Made by a program: the position numbers and the translations under genes. From Thermotogae bacterium (GTDB taxonomy: Bacteria; Thermotogota; Thermotogae; UBA12178), in assembly GCA_021161835.1 (NCBI GenBank), contig JAGGZV010000059.1, positions 1-38,215 of the forward strand: DNA of 38,215 nt, in the 5' to 3' direction. The notes below the pieces were generated by a model. That model was given only the letters and a program-made list of their open reading frames with translations, made no database searches and had not been told where the DNA came from. Below are positions 33,545 to 38,215 of the stretch, in pieces (within the stretch, counting starts at the first letter, position 1; each line of letters begins with the position of its first letter).

Positions 33545-35926
33545 GTGAAAACAGGTACCAAGGTATTCGTGGGATATCTTGTGGTCATAGTCGCCCTGGG
33601 GATCATGGCCTTCATAATTTACGATGCTGTAAGGAGAGCTCGGGTTGCCAGCGAGGAAACCATGAACAGTTTGAAGATCAGTGAGGAGGTCATAGCGAAA
33701 TCACGTAATATCTCCGAAAGTTTCAAAGATTTCATGCATGCGAACGTGGCGATACTTTCCGTTGGGTACCTTGAAACCCTGGACGAATTCTTCGAAAAAC
33801 AGGATGAAGCAACGGAGCATATTCAGAAAGCTCGAGAGTCCTTAGCTCAGGTAGAAGCGACCACTTCTAATTTCTATAAGGAAGCGGATAGTATTCTCAA
33901 TGGGATCGAAACCATGGCCAGCATGTTGTCGGTGCAGGGCATGAACATAACTTCTCAGAAACAATCTTTGCGTGAGATAAAGGCGCGTATAGAAGCAAAG
34001 AAGAAGGAAATGGATGATCTGGAAAGTGAATTGGCCAAGATCGTCGCCAGTGACGATGATGCATGGATAGAGATCATCGGCAAGATTTCGGAGTTCGAGG
34101 ACATAGCTCCCGCCTACTCTTTTAACGTTAAAAAAGCCGAAGAGCTCAGGAAGAAAGTGGCGTCGGAGGTAGATCTCAACCGTTTGGGTTTATGGCAGAT
34201 CGAAAAGCTATGGGATTATACGATACTTCCCACCATAGGGAATGTACAGACAGATCTCAAAGATCTCATGCTGATAGCCAGAGAGTTGCTCACCCAAAGC
34301 GTTGAAGATCAGGAAATATCATTCCGAAAAATGGGTAACATCATAGCAAGCATAGAAGAGAATATAAAAGTAATCACCCGCGCTGGGTACGGCATAATGA
34401 ATCCGGTGGATGCGGAAGTAGTTTTGAGAAGTGCGAAGTTGTATGAAGAAAAACTTAAACAGTACATGGCTCTTTCCAACAAACTGAACGAACTTCGGAA
34501 GGATTATAACTCCCTTGTCACGACGTACATGGGTACACAGGAAAGCTTCGTGGCGTATATGGAAAAACTGGGCGAGGATTTCTCCAACAACATGCTTCCC
34601 AGTATAACTAAACTTGCAGAATTGTTCGAACAGAAACGTGGAGAACTTGACACCATGATAAACAACTCTATGGACACTTTGAGAAACACCGCTGAACAAA
34701 CCAAAAAGTCGATCATGGATATATTTGACCTTTTCATCGTGATAACCATTGTGGTGATAGCCGTTGTCATTCTTCTTACCTTCCTGCTTACCAGATCTAT
34801 CGCCACTCCTCTGAAGAAATTGGCAACGCTTGCGGAGAGAGTGGCGCAGAAGGATCTCTCTATGCTACCCGATGAAGTCAGACGTAGGGACGAGATAGGT
34901 CATGTACATAACGCCTTCGTTCAGATGGTGCGAACCTTGAGAGAGACTATTGGAGAGCTAAAAGATGTGTCCGGAGTTGTGAGTGAACAATCGCAGAATA
35001 TTGCCGCATCCGTTGAAGAAAGCTCGGCCACCTCTGAAGAGGTCTCCGCTGGTGTGAACGAATTCCACGATGGATTGACCGGTGCTGTGCAGAGCCTGGT
35101 GGGTGTGGTGAGCAAGCTCGAGGAGCTGGAAAAGTCTTCGGAGTTGATGAGTGAAGGAACCCGTGAAGTTGTGAACAGGATAGATAGATTCACCCGTGAG
35201 ATAGAGCAGGACAGCGACAACGTCGAAAAGGTTGCTGAGCTGGCCATAGGTATAGGCAAAAAGGTGGAAGACAACGTGAAGGAGATGGAAAAGCTCTCAG
35301 AAATAACCGATGTGGTGGCACGATTTGTTGAAAACATCAAGGGTATAGCCGAACAAACCAACCTTCTGGCGTTGAACGCTGCCATAGAAGCTGCGCGTGC
35401 CGGCGAAGCGGGAAGGGGTTTCGCTGTGGTGGCAGATGAAGTGAGGAAGCTTGCCGAGGAATCCAGCAGAATAGCGGTCGAGGTTCAAAACGCTATAGCC
35501 AAGGTGAATGAAAACGTGAACATGGTGGTAGATGCAACCACCGAAAGTGTACGGGATGTTGAAAAGATAGTCGAGAATGTCAAAGATATAAGTTCCAGAA
35601 TGAAGGAAATCGCAAGTGATGTGAAAAGTGTTTCGGAAAGTGTAAGGGAGTATGCAGAAACCATATTGAAGACGGGAAAAGATATAGGCCAGCTGGCCAA
35701 GGGAGCCAAGAACATAGGGGATAAATTCAGCGGCATGATAATGGGTATGGAAACCCTCAACGAATCTGTTGGCAACATAGCAAAATCTCTGGAAGATCTG
35801 GCCAGGGGGTCAGAACAGCTGGCGGATCTTGCAAGCAAGCTGGACGGTATAGTGGCGCAGTATCAGCTTGGTGAGGAAGGTGAAGAGCGGGAAGAAACCG
35901 GTGAAGAAATCGGTGAGGAAGAATAA
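33545..35926 (+). CDS. Methyl-accepting chemotaxis protein
   Basis: This is a transmembrane chemoreceptor of 793 residues. TM1 lies at about 7-27. A long, mostly helical extracytoplasmic sensor region of about 360 residues with coiled-coil character follows, then TM2 at about 392-416 ([19 protein letters not shown]). A HAMP domain (about 417-470) and the cytoplasmic signalling hairpin complete it, with tip [20 protein letters not shown] near 606-625 and [12 protein letters not shown]. The C-terminus is a very acidic tail ([17 protein letters not shown]) without a CheR-binding pentapeptide. I chose GTG 33545 for its GGAGGTG site; ATG 33515 is in frame but lacks one. Lying directly after the nucleoside transporter, it may sense the same ligand; this is inference only. 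Confidence 0.93.
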   Translation: MKTGTKVFVGYLVVIVALGIMAFIIYDAVRRARVASEETMNSLKISEEVIAKSRNISESFKDFMHANVAILSVGYLETLDEFFEKQDEATEHIQKARESLAQVEATTSNFYKEADSILNGIETMASMLSVQGMNITSQKQSLREIKARIEAKKKEMDDLESELAKIVASDDDAWIEIIGKISEFEDIAPAYSFNVKKAEELRKKVASEVDLNRLGLWQIEKLWDYTILPTIGNVQTDLKDLMLIARELLTQSVEDQEISFRKMGNIIASIEENIKVITRAGYGIMNPVDAEVVLRSAKLYEEKLKQYMALSNKLNELRKDYNSLVTTYMGTQESFVAYMEKLGEDFSNNMLPSITKLAELFEQKRGELDTMINNSMDTLRNTAEQTKKSIMDIFDLFIVITIVVIAVVILLTFLLTRSIATPLKKLATLAERVAQKDLSMLPDEVRRRDEIGHVHNAFVQMVRTLRETIGELKDVSGVVSEQSQNIAASVEESSATSEEVSAGVNEFHDGLTGAVQSLVGVVSKLEELEKSSELMSEGTREVVNRIDRFTREIEQDSDNVEKVAELAIGIGKKVEDNVKEMEKLSEITDVVARFVENIKGIAEQTNLLALNAAIEAARAGEAGRGFAVVADEVRKLAEESSRIAVEVQNAIAKVNENVNMVVDATTESVRDVEKIVENVKDISSRMKEIASDVKSVSESVREYAETILKTGKDIGQLAKGAKNIGDKFSGMIMGMETLNESVGNIAKSLEDLARGSEQLADLASKLDGIVAQYQLGEEGEEREETGEEIGEEE

Positions 35927-35932
35927 TATAAC

Positions 35933-35960
35933 AGGGGTGCTGCACTGCACCCCTTCAATA
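35933..35960 (+). terminator. Terminator at the end of the long plus-strand gene run
   Basis: AGGGGTGC (35933-35940) pairs with GCACCCCT (35947-35954) around TGCACT, followed by TCAATATT, a weak T-rich tail. It lies six bases after the chemoreceptor stop. Confidence 0.6.
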
Positions 35961-35971
35961 TTAAATTCAAG

Positions 35972-36651
35972 GTGTATCTTGCTGGTGTGGCGATGTCCGT
36001 GATATTCGGGCTGTCTTTCATGTTCACCAAGAACGCGCTTGACCATGTGGAGGTTTTTCAATTTCTTGGATACAGGTTTATACTCTCGCTTCTTTTCATG
36101 GTTTTTCTGTACTTCGCGAGGTTCATAAGATTCGAAAGGCGAAAGAATTATGCGAGATTGATCCCCCTGGTACTCTTTCAACCGGTTCTCTACTTCTCAT
36201 TCGAAACCCTGGGTTTGCAGCGCGTTCCATCGTCAGAAGGCGGAATAATCATAGCGACCATACCTGTTGTAACAGCATTTTTGACTCCCGTGTTCATGAG
36301 GGAAAAAGTACACGTTCTACAATACGTTTTCGTGGTGTGCAGTCTCCTCGGTGTTGTGCTCATGATGGGTGTGAACGCTTTGAAGGGGGACATATTGGGT
36401 GATCTGTTCCTTTTCATGGCTGTATTGACCGCGGCATTTTACAGTTTCATTTCCAGGAAACTTTCGAAGGATTTCACACCTCAGGAAATTACTTTTTTCA
36501 TGATGTTATATTTCCCTACCTTACCACGGTCGTGGCGGTACTGGCTGGAGTGGTGGTACATGCTGAAAAGCTGTTCTGGTACCATTTCATTGGCATGGGG
36601 CTGATACTGATGAGCAGCTGGGGCGTGAATCATGTGGGGTTTAAAAAATAG
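35972..36651 (+). pseudogene. DMT/EamA-family transporter, pseudogene (internal deletion and frameshift)
   Basis: The first part (from about 35972 to 36511) encodes five to six EamA membrane helices (VAMSVIFGLSFMFTKNAL, GLQRVPSSEGGIIIATIPVV). At about 36511-36516 the family sequence switches to another frame. It then reads PYLTTVVAVLAGVVVHAEKL and FWYHFIGMGLILMSSWGVN to TAG at 36649-36651, the normal C-terminal end of a DMT transporter. Some 70 residues of the second half (roughly helices 7 and 8) are missing between the two parts. In the original frame the protein would end in 30 unrelated residues at 36604. There is no ribosome binding site before the GTG at 35972, and the promoterless 5' end abuts the preceding terminator. 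EamA proteins export small metabolites; this copy is very probably dead. Confidence 0.8.
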
Positions 36652-36683
36652 TGAGTGATTTGTAAATAGGGGGAAATGTAATA

Positions 36684-36692
36684 TGATATAAT
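36684..36692 (+). promoter_or_regulatory. Extended -10 promoter for the lipoprotein gene
   Basis: TGA-TATAAT (36684-36692) is a consensus extended -10 about 90 bases upstream of the lipoprotein start; TTGTAA (36659-36664) is too far away (22 bases) for a standard -35. The AT-rich leader between them holds no ORF. Confidence 0.5.
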
Positions 36693-36782
36693 ATTTCTTG
36701 AACATAACCTTACAAGCAAAATTCAATAAAGAAAACAATAGCTACTTCGCTTTAAAAAATTTGGTGGAAGGAGGGGTATGCA

Positions 36783-38105
36783 GTGAAAAGATGGTTGTTT
36801 TTGGCTATTGTACTGGTGTTTCTTCTCTTTGGTTGTCTTCCCAAAGGAGTGCCTTATTACCGCATCGCTTCGAACATACCGGATAGTGGAGTGGTCGCAC
36901 CCAAATCTGTAATCGTTGTTTCCTTAAGAGATGATAAAGGGAATCCGGTTCCTAGCTCCCTAGAAGTTGTGAAAGATGGTACAACTTTTCTGGAAAAAGC
37001 TGACGCTGAATCCCATGTTTTCGCTGTGGAAGACGAAGGAGTTTATAAAATCGTGCTGAAACCGGTTGATTCATCGTTAAAACTTTCACTCAAATTCAAG
37101 GTCTTGAATTTCGAGCGAGAGATTTACGAAGATGGAGGTACTTATTACATTGATGAAATTCCAACTTCTCTCACCGACGCTGCCACAGATATCATGATAA
37201 GGTTTTATAAGTACGCTTCGGAAGTTCTGGAAACCACCACGGGTGAAGACGAGGAAATTGATAAGAGGGTGAGACTGAATCTCGTGGATACCGATGGTGA
37301 TGGAATATACGACAAGTGGGAGGAAGTCGAAACGAAGGACGAACATGAATGGATACAGCTTCCACACTCTTTCAATTACTACAATACGGAATGGCGTATT
37401 TGGACTCTCGTTTACAGTGAAGATAAGATAGTTGTTCGATACTACGGCGTATCGGGAGATTACGAGGGTCATTACATTCCTTCCACTCTAGCGGTTGTGG
37501 GCTTCGACTTGAACCTGCCTTACGCAAGATATATGGAAACGTACGATGGCAGTGCGAATGTTTACGGCATGTTCAAACTCCACGAAAGATACGATTCTTC
37601 GACCAAGCCAGAGTTTTACCTCACCTCGAGTGCTACCCAGGTCAGTCCCGGCGATGAGGTGGTTGTAAAGGTGAAAGCACCCAATGTGGCCAGATTCGCC
37701 GAGCTTTACGATGTGCGTTACATGCAGCTCACCATCAAGTTCAGTGAGAAACTATCTTTGAAAGATGTGCAGTTCCACAACTTCATGAAATATCTGAAGG
37801 ATATGTGTGCATACAGGGAATCATCCGTTGGAACGTCGGTGGCTCTTTACAGAGGATTCGTAATGGGCGAAGACGAAACAGAAGAACCTACCGACACTTT
37901 CGCGACACTGGTATTCGATGTGAGTGAAGAAGCAACCACGGGAGATTTGCTTACGGTGTCCATAGTGTATGAACCGTGGTGGACTACCTATGGCCTGTAT
38001 CCGGACGTTCCAAATCCCGTGTTCAGAAACGTGGAGAACGCCTGTGTTGATGGATTCGTTGTTGATGGTGCTCCTCTCACGTTCAGTGTAGGGGGTGATG
38101 AGTGA
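36783..38105 (+). CDS. Lipoprotein of unknown function with a calcium-loop-like motif
   Basis: The 440-residue product starts with a lipoprotein signal (MKRWLFLAIVLVFLLFGC, lipobox LFGC). A beta-rich region with an Ig-like first part follows (VVAPKSVIVVSLRDDKGNPVP). Near residue 175, LVDTDGDGIYDKWEE is a DxDxDG calcium-binding loop of the thrombospondin-3/dockerin type. The C-terminal half (SSATQVSPGDEVVVKVKAPN, then ATLVFDVSEEATTGDLLTVSI) resembles cohesin-like or PKD-like beta domains, a weak impression. It is probably anchored on the outside of a membrane. GGAGGGG precedes GTG 36783. Its stop overlaps the next start by one base, so the two exported proteins are probably made together. Function unknown. 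Confidence 0.8.
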   Translation: MKRWLFLAIVLVFLLFGCLPKGVPYYRIASNIPDSGVVAPKSVIVVSLRDDKGNPVPSSLEVVKDGTTFLEKADAESHVFAVEDEGVYKIVLKPVDSSLKLSLKFKVLNFEREIYEDGGTYYIDEIPTSLTDAATDIMIRFYKYASEVLETTTGEDEEIDKRVRLNLVDTDGDGIYDKWEEVETKDEHEWIQLPHSFNYYNTEWRIWTLVYSEDKIVVRYYGVSGDYEGHYIPSTLAVVGFDLNLPYARYMETYDGSANVYGMFKLHERYDSSTKPEFYLTSSATQVSPGDEVVVKVKAPNVARFAELYDVRYMQLTIKFSEKLSLKDVQFHNFMKYLKDMCAYRESSVGTSVALYRGFVMGEDETEEPTDTFATLVFDVSEEATTGDLLTVSIVYEPWWTTYGLYPDVPNPVFRNVENACVDGFVVDGAPLTFSVGGDE

Positions 38106-38215
38106 TGTATATCAGAAAAATGTTAACCATCGTTCTTTTGGCGGTTGTCTGTGGATCTTTGATTGCGGGTATAGTCGATGAGGCACGAGCCAAAGCGGTG
38201 AACGTATCGGCTGAC
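38105..38215 (+). CDS. Exported protein, N-terminal fragment (cut by window edge)
   Basis: ATG 38105 shares its first base with the preceding TGA. Thirty-seven codons are visible: a signal peptide (MYIRKMLTIVLLAVVCGSLI) and then VDEARAKAVNVSAD. No ribosome binding site of its own is clear, so translation is probably coupled to the lipoprotein. The family cannot be told from this fragment. Confidence 0.6.
   Translation, partial: MYIRKMLTIVLLAVVCGSLIAGIVDEARAKAVNVSAD

Overview
The window looks like chromosomal DNA of a Thermotogota bacterium (order Thermotogales or Kosmotogales in the broad sense). I infer this from close matches in memory to Thermotoga-type proteins: a GH4 alpha-glucosidase of the AglA type, a GH4 6-phospho-beta-glucosidase of the BglT type, a glutaredoxin-like/thioredoxin reductase pair, a very large secretin, and a BMP-type nucleoside ABC transporter. 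Strong AAGGAGG-type ribosome binding sites, many GTG/TTG starts and frequent ATGA four-base overlaps fit the same group. I see no rRNA, tRNA, CRISPR array or intact mobile element.

Layout. 1-365 (minus): 5' part of an NlpC/P60 lipoprotein. 739-1883 (minus): a decaying locus with a PQQ-repeat lipoprotein broken by an amber codon, followed by remnants of two other surface-type proteins; its promoter and terminator are still recognisable. 2075-2980: a DUF1848 protein with a C-terminal radical-SAM-like cysteine cluster. 3018-4475 (minus): GH4 alpha-glucosidase. 4600-5043: a stand-alone PolX-like helix-hairpin-helix protein. 5117-7422: panD, NfeD, stomatin and a membrane protein. 7492-10467: two-domain glutaredoxin-like oxidoreductase, thioredoxin reductase and a radical SAM protein. 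10445-13682 (minus): a three-gene operon of ROK regulator, BadF-type kinase and BglT-type GH4 enzyme, each overlapping the next by four bases. Four CGATTR repeats at exact 10-bp spacing lie upstream of it. 13972-15807: a fold-III ornithine/lysine-type decarboxylase and a CPBP membrane protease.

15875-35926 is one uninterrupted run of plus-strand genes with tiny gaps or overlaps. It starts with a type IV pilus/type II secretion assembly set (GspF/PilC, a pilin-like protein without a leader peptide, PilM, PilN, PilO, PilP and a 1348-residue PilQ secretin with about ten tandem ring modules). It continues with a Memo-family protein that seems to start at CTG, greA, lysS and an unknown 649-residue membrane protein. 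It ends with a BMP-type nucleoside transporter (an internal terminator separates the binding protein from the ATPase and permeases) and a chemoreceptor. A terminator at 35933 closes this run. It is followed by a DMT/EamA transporter pseudogene (internal deletion plus frameshift), a lipoprotein with a calcium-loop-like motif, and the start of another exported protein cut by the window edge.

Working together: the ROK-kinase-BglT operon suggests a route that phosphorylates beta-glucosides inside the cell and then hydrolyses them. The redox pair forms an electron-transfer module. The pil set encodes the envelope-spanning part of a pilus, secretion or DNA-uptake machine, without its ATPase or prepilin peptidase in this window. 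The points most worth a second look are the giant secretin with two STN domains and a leaderless pilin-like partner, the phased CGATTR array, the CTG start, and the gene decay at both ends.
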